A stretch of 64,000 nt of DNA from Nostoc sp. CHAB 5844 (lineage in GTDB: Bacteria > Cyanobacteriota > Cyanobacteriia > Cyanobacteriales > Nostocaceae), in assembly GCF_020829595.1 (NCBI RefSeq), contig NZ_JAIVFW010000015.1:62001-126000 (forward strand). Reading direction: 5' to 3'. Positions within the stretch are counted from its first letter, which is position 1. Every line of letters starts with the position of its first letter. Position numbers and translations under genes: made by a program. The notes under the pieces were generated by a model. The model searched no databases. It had not been told where the DNA came from and worked only from the letters and a program-made list of their open reading frames with translations. Below are positions 19,385 through 27,989 of the stretch, piece by piece.

Positions 19385-19852
19385 ATGACAGATGTAAATA
19401 ATGGCGGTAGCAATAACCCTTCTAGCGAAGACCTTGAAGCTCTGCTTCGGGATTCACCATTTGGTGTATTGCTAGACATTCCTGGTGTAGACGCAAACGA
19501 CATCATCGAAGGTTTTGGCAGATCCGCTGGTGGTGCTGGGAGTCCGTTTGGTAACGGTGGTAGCGCACCAAATGCCAACGAAGGCCCATACGGCGGTAAT
19601 CCCTTTGCTAACTTTGGTAATCCAAATGCTCCCGGCAGTCCTTTGACTGGTGGTGTCAATCCTTGGGCTGCTATCAATCAAGGTGGTAGTGGCAACCCCT
19701 TTGCAGGTGGTAGTGGCGGTAGCGGCAACCCCTTCACAGGCGGTGACAATCCTTTTGCAGGTGGTGACAATCCTTTTGCAGGCGGTAGCGGCAATCCCTT
19801 TGCAGGCGGGGACAATCCCTTTGCAGGTGGTGGCGGTTTCCCATTCGGTTAA
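19385..19852 (+). CDS. Glycine/asparagine-rich NPF-repeat protein, unknown function
   Basis: 155 residues from the ATG at 19385, picked because a full AGGAGG lies 10 nt upstream; the frame opens earlier at 19316 but without such a site. The first ~45 residues form an acidic globular-looking part (SSEDLEALLRDSPFGVLLDIPGVDANDIIEGF). The rest is low complexity, with six or more GNPFAGG / DNPFAGG units. No signal peptide or membrane span. I do not recognise a family. The NPF motif reappears in the next protein, so the two may work together, for example in an extracellular or envelope matrix; that is inference. A strong terminator follows. Confidence 0.7.
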   Translation: MTDVNNGGSNNPSSEDLEALLRDSPFGVLLDIPGVDANDIIEGFGRSAGGAGSPFGNGGSAPNANEGPYGGNPFANFGNPNAPGSPLTGGVNPWAAINQGGSGNPFAGGSGGSGNPFTGGDNPFAGGDNPFAGGSGNPFAGGDNPFAGGGGFPFG

Positions 19853-19879
19853 TAGCTACAGTTTTTAAACTCTGTAAAA

Positions 19880-19945
19880 AACCGCAGTTAAACACAAATA
19901 ATCAATTCTGAAATAGTTGTGTTTAACTACGGTTTAATTTTTTAT
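19880..19945 (+). terminator. Intrinsic terminator after NPF-repeat gene
   Basis: An 18-nt arm AACCGCAGTTAAACACAA (19880-19897) pairs with TTGTGTTTAACTACGGTT (19917-19934) with one mismatch, followed by a T-rich run. Clear stop signal for the gene ending at 19852. Confidence 0.8.
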
Positions 19946-19969
19946 TATTAAGTATTGTAATCAGTCTAT

Positions 19970-20088
19970 TATAGCAATTCCCAAGCACATGAAATACACC
20001 CCACCCGCGCTGTCGCGCACCCTAGCCTTGCCAAGGGGAGGGTTGGGGAGGGGTTCTTTTGTACTTCACTGGAGTTAGAAATGCTATA
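19970..20088. repeat. Probable MITE-like element (119 bp)
   Basis: Starts TATAGCAATT and ends AAATGCTATA, so the outer ten bases are inverted with one mismatch; beyond that the inversion is patchy (about 20 of 28 by eye). The centre is a G/C-biased run (ccccaccc ... gggttggggagggg) of a kind common in Nostoc gaps. Non-coding. Confidence 0.45.
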
Positions 20089-20338
20089 TCAAGTTTTTAA
20101 AATTACTCTGAAACTAAAAAAGAAAAAAATGTTATGTAAATCAAAAAATACATCATTGCTTGTTAGTTAAAAACATCATAGTTTTATCTGGGATATAATT
20201 AATAATTTCGTGCCTCAATAAATAGTAAAAAAATAATTACATCCTATAAAAACTAAAAAATTGATTGCTTAAAAAGACTTAAATTACTTTTGATTTTCGG
20301 CTGTTCTGAAAAATACTTGAAGTAAAAATAGGAGATAA

Positions 20339-21634
20339 ATGCTGATGGAAGATTCTGCTGTCAACCCCTTTGGTGCAGGTAATCCCTTTACTGGCAGTTT
20401 GCCTCAGCGATCGCCTTTTGATAACCTGTCAGATATTGGTCGATATATACCTGAAGGCGTGAGCAATCCTTTCACCAGTCCTAGTACACTTCCTGGTGGA
20501 ATTAACCCTTTTATAAGTGATGGTGGTAGTCGGTTTGAGCAATTAATTTTTAACCGTTTAAGATCAGTTTTAGGTAATGATTTCTTTGATGGTTCTAATA
20601 ACCCATTTACAAACGGTGGCATACCTCAATTTAATGGTGGTGGCAATCTGTTAAACTTGAGTACGCCACCTTTTAATGGGAACAACGCACCTGTTGGTAA
20701 TGGCAACAGAGATTTTGGTAATAACAGCGCAACTATTGGAAATTTCAACTCAAATTATGGCAATGATAGTGCCACCATTGGCAATGGCAACTGGAACTTC
20801 AATAAAAATAACACCACAATTGGGAATGGCAATTGGAAATTCGGCAGTAACAACACAACTGTTGGTAATGGTAACTGGCATTGGGACGATGGCACTAACA
20901 ATGCAACTTTAGGCAATGGTAATTGGCAATTTGGTCAAGATAATCAAACTGTTGGTAATGGTAATTGGCACTTTGGTAGTGATAATACAACAATTGGTAA
21001 TGGCAATTGGCATTGGGATGAAGGAACCAACAATACAACTTTAGGTAATGGTAATTGGCAATTTGGTAGCGAAAATAAAACCCTTGGCAATGGTAATTGG
21101 GATTTTGGTACTAACAATACAATCGTAGGTAATGGCAATATAGTTTTCACTAGCGGCAATACAATTGTAGGTGATGGTAACTTGTTAGTACGTAACAGTA
21201 CAGTAATTGGTGTTAGTAATGATGCCGAAAGTTTAAATTCTCTGTTCCAAAAGACTCCAAGTGATGTTGATAGTTTGATTAACTCTCTTGTTGGAACACT
21301 AGGCCAAGAATTTATTGAATTAACTGGGAATTTTGATAGTTCTGAAACTCAGATATATAACAGACTTATCCTTTCTAGAGGCACTGGCGGAGATAACAGT
21401 AATATATCTAATCAGCTTGACCAGTTTTTCAGCAGCTTATTCGGCGATATCCCATTTAATGAATTACCTTATCAGCCTGGAAGAGATTTTCAATCTGTTC
21501 CAGAACCTACAGCTTCAGTACCATTGATAGTATCCGGCTTTTTATTATTGTTATTGTCTAAGTTCAAACAAAAAGTATCGGCAAAAAACAAGAATGCTTT
21601 ATCTAGCAGTCCTAAATCTCTCCAATTTCATTAA
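20339..21634 (+). CDS. PEP-CTERM protein with NPF motifs and GNGNW repeat array
   Basis: 431 residues with AGGAGA just before the ATG. Residues 1-~110 hold six or so NPF motifs (NPFGAGNPFTG, SNPFTSP, INPFISD), as in the preceding protein. Residues ~120-280 are about ten copies of a 14-16-residue unit, TxGNGNWxFGxxNxT, with a two-residue-longer HWDDGTNN variant at every third position in part of the array. This pattern suggests a beta-solenoid. Residues ~280-380 look globular. The tail is VPEPT, a hydrophobic segment and KFKQK: PEP-CTERM sorting. No clear N-terminal signal peptide is seen, which is odd for a PEP-CTERM protein. Function unknown; a surface or sheath role is possible. Confidence 0.72.
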   Translation: MLMEDSAVNPFGAGNPFTGSLPQRSPFDNLSDIGRYIPEGVSNPFTSPSTLPGGINPFISDGGSRFEQLIFNRLRSVLGNDFFDGSNNPFTNGGIPQFNGGGNLLNLSTPPFNGNNAPVGNGNRDFGNNSATIGNFNSNYGNDSATIGNGNWNFNKNNTTIGNGNWKFGSNNTTVGNGNWHWDDGTNNATLGNGNWQFGQDNQTVGNGNWHFGSDNTTIGNGNWHWDEGTNNTTLGNGNWQFGSENKTLGNGNWDFGTNNTIVGNGNIVFTSGNTIVGDGNLLVRNSTVIGVSNDAESLNSLFQKTPSDVDSLINSLVGTLGQEFIELTGNFDSSETQIYNRLILSRGTGGDNSNISNQLDQFFSSLFGDIPFNELPYQPGRDFQSVPEPTASVPLIVSGFLLLLLSKFKQKVSAKNKNALSSSPKSLQFH

Positions 21635-21759
21635 TGCTATAGGTGATTGTACTCAAATTTAGACTTACCTGCTGATGTTGGGTGTATAACTCAGCATCGG
21701 AAACTTTTTGTAATTAGTCCTGTCTATCAGATTAATTCATTAGTTTATCAGGAATTTAT

Positions 21760-22698
21760 ATGCGATCGCCTATCGTAATCGGTACAGGATTACTTGTATC
21801 TATAATTTTGAATGCACAAGTATTAGCTCAATCTACAGCACAGTTACCACAACTAACTGCACAAGCTCAGACTCAACAAATCTTAAATCAAAATACTAAA
21901 AAGCTGCGTCACGGTATTATTACTTTGCAAAGAACTGCGTGTTTTGGTGCTTGTCCAATTTATAAAATTACCATATTTCCTAATGGTAGAGTTGTCTACG
22001 AAGGGGAGCGTTTTGTTAAAGTTGTAGGTAAGCGAACTGCAAGAATTAGTCCGCAAGCAGTGAGAAGATTAGTTGCAGAATTTGAGAAAGTCAACTATTT
22101 CTCATTAGCAAACAACTATCAAGGCGGGCCTACAGATTTACCTTCAGCAATTACTTCTTTAACCGTTGGTAAACAACAGAAAACTATTAATCATTATCTC
22201 GGTTCACCTAATGCGCCGCAAGCACTAACAGCTTTAGAAAATAAAATAGATGCTGTTGTGAATTTTCAGCGTTGGGTTGGTTCCAAAAATGAACAAACAC
22301 CAACTCCTAACGAGTCAAATTCCACTCAACTAAAAGTTAACCGCCAGTTGTGGAATCAGCAAAAGCTGAATAATTATAGCTTTACATTTAGCAGGAGTTG
22401 TTTTTGCTTACCAAAAGCTACACAGCCAGTAGTTATTACAGTCCGTAATGGTCAAGTGGCTTCTATTAAGGCTGTCAATAACAATGAACCAGTAGATGCA
22501 GAATTATTCCAACAATATAATTCAATTCCTAAACTGTTTGGGATAATTGAGGATGCAATTGCGAGAAAAGCAGCCAATCTCACAGTCAAATATGATCCTA
22601 AATTTGGCTATCCAACGCAAATTAATATCGATTATGACCAACAAGTTGCTGATGAAGAACTATACCTCACCATTAGCAATCTAGAACCATTGAAGTAA
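21760..22698 (+). CDS. Secreted protein with DUF6438 and DUF6174 domains
   Basis: 312 residues. Signal peptide about residues 1-24 (IVIGTGLLVSIILNAQVLAQ). Residues ~45-155 match my memory of DUF6438 (TLQRTACFGACPIYKITIFPNG, then a VNYFSL segment). Residues ~190-310 match DUF6174 (YSFTFSRSCFCLPKATQPVVITVRNG, and DYDQQVADEELYLTI). Cys pairs in both domains (CFGAC and CFC) could form disulfides after export. Both domains are uncharacterised. The gene stands alone, with a perfect-palindrome terminator 30 nt after its stop. Confidence 0.7.
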   Translation: MRSPIVIGTGLLVSIILNAQVLAQSTAQLPQLTAQAQTQQILNQNTKKLRHGIITLQRTACFGACPIYKITIFPNGRVVYEGERFVKVVGKRTARISPQAVRRLVAEFEKVNYFSLANNYQGGPTDLPSAITSLTVGKQQKTINHYLGSPNAPQALTALENKIDAVVNFQRWVGSKNEQTPTPNESNSTQLKVNRQLWNQQKLNNYSFTFSRSCFCLPKATQPVVITVRNGQVASIKAVNNNEPVDAELFQQYNSIPKLFGIIEDAIARKAANLTVKYDPKFGYPTQINIDYDQQVADEELYLTISNLEPLK

Positions 22699-22727
22699 AA
22701 ACATCCAAAAAAAGAGATTATTCTTAG

Positions 22728-22752
22728 GGGCGTACAGCTGTACGCCCTTTTT
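22728..22752 (+). terminator. Intrinsic terminator
   Basis: Perfect 20-bp palindrome GGGCGTACAGCTGTACGCCC followed directly by TTTTT. It sits 30 nt after the DUF6438/DUF6174 gene stop on the same strand. Confidence 0.8.
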
Positions 22753-22905
22753 ATTTCTGTGTCAAGCTTGTATAAACTGAAATATTTCTGCCTGAAATGG
22801 AGTTATCAGACTCAGGGATGATGAGTATTTAGTAACTAACTTGACAAAATCACACTATAAATGATGATATTTCAGCGATAGGCAGCAATTACAAGGGATA
22901 AAGGC

Positions 22906-23379
22906 ATGATTAAATCATGGATGGTAATTGGGGGTGTGGCAATATTAGTTGCTTTGGGTGCTAATTTAATTCAACCACGCGATCGCCAATGGTTCAAACG
23001 CTTACAAAGACCTAGATGGCTGACTTTTGAAGCAGCAATTCCTGTGATCTGGACTGTTGTGTTTATTTGTGGTGCTTGGTCGGCTTATATTATCTGGGAA
23101 AAGAACCCAGGAACAACATCCACTTGGTTGTTGATGAGTTTATATTTAATTTTAGAAATTGCGATCGTTGCATATACGCCTGTGATGTTTCGGCTGCGGA
23201 GTCTTCAAGCAGGCACAATTATTGGTGGTACAGGTTTTATTATCGGTCTCATATTAACTCTTGCTGTCTTACCTATTTCTGGTTGGGCAGCATTGTTATT
23301 AGTACCATTTTTACTTTGGAGTCCCATTGGTACTTATACCACTTGGGAGATGAAGAGTCTCAATCCTCAAGATGCCTAA
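22906..23379 (+). CDS. TspO/MBR-family membrane protein, copy 1
   Basis: 157 residues, five predicted membrane spans. The hallmark PRWLTFEAAIPVIWTVVFICGAWSAYIIW (residues ~33-61) is a TspO/translocator-protein pattern, with further Trp-rich ends of helices. TspO proteins bind tetrapyrroles and are linked to stress and pigment control in other bacteria. It is followed 90 nt later by a parallel paralogue of the same length, so this is a tandem duplication. Divergence from classical TspO lowers certainty of ligand binding. Confidence 0.72.
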   Translation: MIKSWMVIGGVAILVALGANLIQPRDRQWFKRLQRPRWLTFEAAIPVIWTVVFICGAWSAYIIWEKNPGTTSTWLLMSLYLILEIAIVAYTPVMFRLRSLQAGTIIGGTGFIIGLILTLAVLPISGWAALLLVPFLLWSPIGTYTTWEMKSLNPQDA

Positions 23380-23469
23380 GTATCAAACCTGCGATTGATT
23401 TCACCCATTCCTTATGTTGTCAAACTGGCAGTGTACAACTTGACAAAAGATAAGGAAAAAGGTAAAGGT

Positions 23470-23943
23470 ATGATTTCATCTGGTGTAATCATCGGGGCGA
23501 TAACTTTCTTAATTGCTTTTGGTAGTTTTTTCATTACGCCTCGTGACGTGAAATGGTTCGCGCATTTAAGCCGCCCACAATGGCTAGTTTTTGAACCGCT
23601 GATTCCCTTTATCTGGACTGCAATTTTTATTTGCGGTGCAATTTCTGCTAACATCGTCTGGCAGCATAACCCCGGAAGCCTTGTTACTTGGTTGTTGATG
23701 GGTTTATACCTGTTCGTAGAAATCATCACTATTGCCTACATTCCACTCATGCTGAGGTTACGCAGTTTGAACGTTGGCGAAACTCTTGGGTTAGTTGGGT
23801 TGATTTCAGCGATAGTTTTGGCTTTAGCAGTTCTACCAATTTCACCACTAGCAACTGTATTACTGATTCCCTATCTAGTTTGGAGTCCAGTTGGCACACT
23901 AACTACAGACGAATTAAAACAACTTAATCCCGAAGATGCGTAA
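23470..23943 (+). CDS. TspO/MBR-family membrane protein, copy 2
   Basis: 157 residues from the ATG at 23470; the longer frame from 23395 reaches back into the gap. Same five-span plan and same signature (RPQWLVFEPLIPFIWTAIFICGAISANIVW) as the preceding gene, and a matching C-terminal end (LWSPIGTYTT versus VWSPVGTLTT, then LNP(Q/E)DA). The two copies seem to be the result of an old duplication, since they differ at many positions. Likely co-transcribed. Confidence 0.72.
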   Translation: MISSGVIIGAITFLIAFGSFFITPRDVKWFAHLSRPQWLVFEPLIPFIWTAIFICGAISANIVWQHNPGSLVTWLLMGLYLFVEIITIAYIPLMLRLRSLNVGETLGLVGLISAIVLALAVLPISPLATVLLIPYLVWSPVGTLTTDELKQLNPEDA

Positions 23944-24089
23944 AGGTGGGGAGTAAAGAAATATATTTGCTTCCAACTCATTTAGAACTTGCTTGTATAG
24001 CTGTAGTCAGAGAGGTTAGGACATTTTGAAAGCCTGAAATCAAGGAATACTAATACTTTTACCTCTTGCCTTCTGCCTCCTGCCTTCTG

Positions 24090-24797
24090 CTATAAAATTC
24101 GACCATAACGCGCTGTAAAATTGTTAGCTGGATTTGCTTGATTATTTAGCCAAGCCCACATTTGATCTCCAAAACAAAAATGCCACCACTCTCTGGGATT
24201 GCGTTGAAAGCCAGCTTTTAACATGACATCATTTAATAGCTGACGCTGGGCATGGTACTGTTGTGCTTGTGGATGGAGATGATTGGCATAATAATCGGGA
24301 TGCGATCGCTCTGACAACTCATCAATTGGCGAACCCATGTTCACTACTTGTCCTGCATCATCAACTAACGTTACATCTACCGCTGCACCTGTACTATGAG
24401 GGGGCGGCGTTTTTTCATCCATACTAGGAACAGCCCAAATTTGGTAAACTGCCTCCCAAATTTCTTGGCTTTGGTTTGGCGATAACTCAGCTTCAGAAAG
24501 TCCCCTCTGTTGTAATGCTGTAGCAAAGCTGTAATCTACCATAAACTGCTGCACAGTCACCGGGCGATAGCCGTCAAAAATTTGAATATGCCAACGAGGG
24601 CGCAGTGACTCCAAGTAATTTTGGGCTTGGATTAAATTTTCTACAACACTTTTGCGGAGATAGTAAGGAGAATATTCCCCATAAATAGCGCCCAATTTTT
24701 CATAAGGATGGGGCGACTCCACCGCAAACAGTTCCAAAGGAATTTTTACCAAAGGTTCACCGCGTTCAACAATGGGGATATGGTGATAAGGTCTCAT
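24090..24797 (-). CDS. D-alanyl-D-alanine dipeptidase, VanX-like (peptidase M15)
   Basis: 235 residues. The M15D zinc site is visible: HSTGAAVDVTL (His and Asp ligands, residues ~133-143) and EWWHF (catalytic Glu and His ligand, residues ~202-206). An arginine-containing motif occurs at FDGYRPVTVQQFM. Hydrolyses D-Ala-D-Ala or related peptides; in non-resistant bacteria this points to peptidoglycan peptide recycling, not vancomycin resistance. No signal peptide, so cytoplasmic. No vanH/vanA partners nearby. Confidence 0.85.
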   Translation of the reverse strand: MRPYHHIPIVERGEPLVKIPLELFAVESPHPYEKLGAIYGEYSPYYLRKSVVENLIQAQNYLESLRPRWHIQIFDGYRPVTVQQFMVDYSFATALQQRGLSEAELSPNQSQEIWEAVYQIWAVPSMDEKTPPPHSTGAAVDVTLVDDAGQVVNMGSPIDELSERSHPDYYANHLHPQAQQYHAQRQLLNDVMLKAGFQRNPREWWHFCFGDQMWAWLNNQANPANNFTARYGRIL

Positions 24798-24854
24798 ACC
24801 AATTGTGGAGTTTAGATTGAAGATTTTGGATTATGTAGCAAAAGTCAAAAGTCA

Positions 24855-25045
24855 AAAGGAGCCAGTGCGTTGGGGAGACAGCGCTGTGGGCGGCTTTGCC
24901 ACGCCACTTGCTACAACTCTTGGAACCCCCCTTCGGGTTCGCAGTTCCTTCAAGTCGGCAAAGCCGCCCAACGGACTGCTCACCGCAACGCAGTGGCTCG
25001 ACTTGAAGCGACTGTCGTCGGGTTCCCCGACTCCCTCACTGGCGT
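24855..25045. repeat. GC-rich interspersed repeat block
   Basis: About 190 bp of the same GC-rich family as at 15331, 33941, 40304 and 42061. Recognisable words include ccagtgcgttggggagac, agcgctgtgggcggctttgcc and gtcggcaaagccgcccaac. The reverse complement of its first ~40 bases is present twice inside ureD. Frames stay open across it, but the composition is that of the repeat, so no gene is called. The rest of the 24798-25167 gap holds nothing else clear. Confidence 0.75.
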
Positions 25046-25167
25046 TCAAAAGTGAAATGCTTGCAGTCAATTGGTTTTAGCGTTTTAGAATGTCCTAACC
25101 TATCTGGCTACGGCTATATATTTCCAGAATCTTCAATCATACTATCTATTGCAATTTGGTCATAAAA

Positions 25168-26364
25168 TTAATAACCATAAGGATTCCCCTGCACGCCACC
25201 CGTGTAAGGAGACGAATAACCACTTCCTTGGACTCCACCTGTGTACTGTCCTGGAACAGAGAAATTAGACTGTGGTAGTTGAGTAGGTATACCTCTAAAA
25301 TAGCGATTGTTTTGATAACTTGCTGGGGTAGCAGGTGTAACAAGATTTACAGAAGGATTCGGGACACCGTAAGGTGTAGTGTTAGTTGGCACCGAAGTAA
25401 CAGGTTGTGTTATGGATGTTGATGGTAATTGGTTAGGCAAAGGCGGCACAGTATTTACGCCGTTATAATAATTTACTGGTGTGTTGGGTACGGTAGGCTG
25501 GATGTAGCCTGTGCTGCTATTGAAACTTGTGTTAGGTATAGAAGTCTGACTATTAGTAGATAAACTCTTTGGGACTTGATTATAAGAAGTTTGCCCTAAA
25601 TTAGTGCTATTGCTAAAATCGGCAGTCGCGCTATTTATGTTAGATAAATTCTGCGGCACTCCGGTGTATGAGGTTTGCCCAAAAGTATTGCTGGGGTTGG
25701 AAGTTGCACCATTAATGTTAGATAGTGGTGTTTGGTTAGCTGATGGTGCAAGTATTGTCGGTGAAGAACTAATTGATCTGTATGGATTATTTGGGGTCTG
25801 GTTAACTCCAATTCCTACTGCATATGGGTTTTCCGCTGATCTTTTTGGTTGAGACGATGAATTTAATAACTGACTACTACTATTTTGTGTGCCGAACTGT
25901 AACAGATTTTCGGTTTGGGCAACAAAAGGATTTTTTCCATCAGATACAGATGTACCATCACTGATTCCTAAGCTAGGATTTAGCTTGGTATCTTTAGAAG
26001 ATTTTTGTTTGTTAATTACATCTTGTAAGAAATCTTTACCCTTTTTCGACTTAGAGTTATCTGTAGGGGAAGTGAATGTTACAGGACTAGTTGCTTGTTC
26101 AACGTCATTATACAGAACTGGTAAGTTATCAATATCTGCGGCGATCGCTTTATCTTCTGCCGACAAGGAATCACCAGTTTTCCCAGTTGTGACTTCGCTG
26201 TTTTGTTTGCTGGTAAACGCATTTGGGTTAGTCCAGTATTCTCGAATTACCAGCCCTAACACTGATAAAAAAATCGCTGTTCCCCAAAAAGCAGGCTTGC
26301 TAAAATTCCATAACCTGGCTTTGAGATAACGTAAGTAGGCGGGTGGATAATGACGATTTGACAT
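25168..26364 (-). CDS. Membrane-anchored Ser/Asn/Pro-rich protein, unknown function
   Basis: 398 residues from the ATG at 26364 (MSNRHYPP); the frame extends 21 codons further but without a better start. One membrane span near residues 23-42 (PAFWGTAIFLSVLGLVIREYW) after a short basic N-terminus, so a type II anchor. The remaining ~350 residues are low complexity: NPY/NPF, TSYTGVPQNL and TSYNQVPKSL repeats, and a C-terminal GGVQGxxY repeat (QYTGGVQGSGYSSPYTGGVQGNPYGY region). No domain recognised. It would expose a long disordered tail outside the membrane. Confidence 0.7.
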   Translation of the reverse strand: MSNRHYPPAYLRYLKARLWNFSKPAFWGTAIFLSVLGLVIREYWTNPNAFTSKQNSEVTTGKTGDSLSAEDKAIAADIDNLPVLYNDVEQATSPVTFTSPTDNSKSKKGKDFLQDVINKQKSSKDTKLNPSLGISDGTSVSDGKNPFVAQTENLLQFGTQNSSSQLLNSSSQPKRSAENPYAVGIGVNQTPNNPYRSISSSPTILAPSANQTPLSNINGATSNPSNTFGQTSYTGVPQNLSNINSATADFSNSTNLGQTSYNQVPKSLSTNSQTSIPNTSFNSSTGYIQPTVPNTPVNYYNGVNTVPPLPNQLPSTSITQPVTSVPTNTTPYGVPNPSVNLVTPATPASYQNNRYFRGIPTQLPQSNFSVPGQYTGGVQGSGYSSPYTGGVQGNPYGY

Positions 26365-26527
26365 AGCTGAGTCTCTGAATTTACGAGCAGATGGTATACC
26401 TGGGGACAAACTTACAGTCAGCACCAATTGTGTAGTACTTTTTTAGCCGCAGTTTCAATGGTGCTGTGATCATCCTAGCCTGCTTACGGAGAAAGGTTGA
26501 AAGCTAAAGGATAAAATTTCATACATG

Positions 26528-26643
26528 ATACCATTTCACTTTATGGATGATACAAATACAGGTGTATGGGCGTAGGCTGTTGTCAAGGCGAACGGCTGTT
26601 CGCCCTTACAAGTATGTGTATCAAAATTTTGGTGAATTGGTAT
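26528..26643. mobile_element. MITE-like element, family 2 copy A (116 bp)
   Basis: Ends are imperfect inverted repeats of ~30 bp: ATACCATTTCAC ... GATACAAATAC at the left, and the inverse of ATACCAATTCACC ... GATACACATAC at the right. A second, inverted copy lies at 60517-60620. The middle (ggcgaacggctgttcgccc) is itself palindromic. Non-coding. It lies in the 26365-26881 gap, which otherwise holds short repeats (acttcatacttc, ctcccctgct). Confidence 0.7.
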
Positions 26644-26881
26644 GACATTTCATACTTCACACTTCATACTTCAAATTCGGTCACTTTCGATAACATCACG
26701 AATTGAAACCTGGACTAATTTAGTGTTGTAGCTGGGCAATTTTCAACAATAAGGTTACAGAAAACAGGAAACAGGCAATAGGAAATAGAGAGTAGAGATT
26801 AGTTAGCTTCTCTGCTCCCCCTGCTCCTCTGTCTGCCCATCTGTCCCCCGCTCCCCTGCTATTTACCAGGAGACTACAGCC

Positions 26882-27502
26882 ATGATGAAAGCTGAACATA
26901 TCATGACCAAGGATGTGATTACCATTCGTGGTTCGGCAACTGTCGCTGAAGCAGTTCGGCTGATGAAAGAAAACAACTTGCGTGCCTTGGTTGTGGATCG
27001 TCGCTATGATAATGATGCTTATGGCATGGTTAGCGAAACAGATATTGTCTATAAGGTAATTGCTTACGGTAAAGATCCTAAGCTAGTGCGGGTTTATGAA
27101 ATTATGAGCAAACCCTGCATTGTCGTCAATCCTGAGTTGAGCGTGGAATATGTAGCGCGGTTGTTTGCTAACACTGGTATCCGTAGAGCGCCAGTAATTC
27201 AAGGTAAGCTGCTAGGCATCATCTCAATTACTGATATTTTGACCAAGAGTAATTTTGTCGAAGCCCCAACAGCAGTTAGGCTGGAGGAAAAAATTCAAAA
27301 AGCCGTTGAAGCAGCCCGTGCCATTTGTACCCAGTATGGTGCTTATTCTAAAGCCTGTGCTGCTGCTTGGGATGAAGTGGAAGAACTACAAGCAGAAGCC
27401 GCCCATCAAAAAGCTGAAGGTATGGTTTCGGCTAAAGGTTCCTTTGAAGAATACTGTCGAGAAAATCCCAATGCGCCTGAATGTCGGAACTATAAGCCTT
27501 AG
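26882..27502 (+). CDS. CBS-CP12 fusion protein
   Basis: 206 residues with AGGAGA ~10 nt upstream. Two CBS motifs fill residues ~1-125 (MTKDVITIRGSATVAEAVRLM ... GMVSETDIV; MSKPCIVVNPELSVEYVARLF ... LGIISITDIL). A C-terminal CP12 domain follows (~135-206): a Cys pair in AICTQYGAYSKAC, the core AWDEVEELQAEAAHQK, and a terminal pair CRENPNAPEC. CP12 redox-dependently binds GAPDH and phosphoribulokinase to switch the Calvin cycle; CBS pairs sense adenylates. Such fusions are known in cyanobacteria. Here both Cys pairs are kept, so redox control looks possible. Confidence 0.9.
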   Translation: MMKAEHIMTKDVITIRGSATVAEAVRLMKENNLRALVVDRRYDNDAYGMVSETDIVYKVIAYGKDPKLVRVYEIMSKPCIVVNPELSVEYVARLFANTGIRRAPVIQGKLLGIISITDILTKSNFVEAPTAVRLEEKIQKAVEAARAICTQYGAYSKACAAAWDEVEELQAEAAHQKAEGMVSAKGSFEEYCRENPNAPECRNYKP

Positions 27503-27573
27503 AAGTCAAAAGTAGAAAGTAAAAAGGCAAAAGAATCTTTACTTTTTACTTTTACCTTTTAACTTATCAGTTC
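27503..27573. terminator. Probable bidirectional terminator between convergent genes
   Basis: A/T-only stem made of aaaagtagaaagtaaa and tttactttttactttt, placed between the stops of the CBS-CP12 gene and gatC. A purine run on one strand and a U-run on the other allow termination both ways. Confidence 0.5.
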
Positions 27574-27867
27574 TTACTCTTCGCTGTTGAGGATTTTCGG
27601 GACTTTGAAAAATTCGCCTTCTTGTTCAGGCGCACTATTGAGGATGGCATCTCGCTCTGGATAAGGTTTTAACTCGTCTTCACGCGTCACATTGCTAACA
27701 TCAATTGCTCGTGCAGTTGGTGGCACATCGCTAACATCTAGTTCACTCAGCTGTTGTATATAATCCAAAATACTTCCTAGCTGAGTGGTAAATTGCTCTT
27801 CTTCTTCTGGTGTTAATTCCAACCGAGCGAGAAGAGCTACTTTATGAACTTGTTCACGATCAATCAT
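27574..27867 (-). CDS. gatC: Asp-tRNA(Asn)/Glu-tRNA(Gln) amidotransferase subunit C
   Basis: 97 residues, the normal size. N-terminal VHKVALLARLELTPEEEEQFTTQLGSILDYIQQLSELD and C-terminal LKPYPERDAILNSAPEQEGEFFKVPKIL are the GatC pattern. It steadies the GatA-GatB complex that amidates misacylated tRNAs. gatA and gatB are not next to it, as is usual in cyanobacteria. It converges with the CBS-CP12 gene; the 71-bp gap holds an inverted repeat (AAAAGTAGAAAGTAAA ... TTTACTTTTTACTTTT) that can serve as a two-way terminator. Confidence 0.93.
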   Translation of the reverse strand: MIDREQVHKVALLARLELTPEEEEQFTTQLGSILDYIQQLSELDVSDVPPTARAIDVSNVTREDELKPYPERDAILNSAPEQEGEFFKVPKILNSEE

Positions 27868-27889
27868 AAATTGTCATTGGTCATTGGTC

Positions 27890-27945
27890 ATTGGGAGCCA
27901 GTGCGGTGGGCGGGCAATGGCCGACTTGTAGCAACTGGCGTTCAT
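27890..27945. repeat. GC-rich interspersed repeat fragment
   Basis: Short member of the family (gccagtgcggtgggcgggcaatggccgacttg...) set inside ttggtcattgg tandem repeats between gatC and ycf3. Confidence 0.55.
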
Positions 27946-27989
27946 TGGTCGTTAGTCCTTAGCAAATGACGAAGGACTAATGACAAATA

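Noticed and set aside
24090-24797. Reading the VanX-like gene as vancomycin resistance
   Set aside because: No vanH/vanA/vanR/vanS neighbours; M15 dipeptidases are common in peptidoglycan recycling.
24805-25080. 91-codon plus-strand frame
   Set aside because: Lies almost wholly in the GC-rich repeat block; stops are rare there only because of composition.
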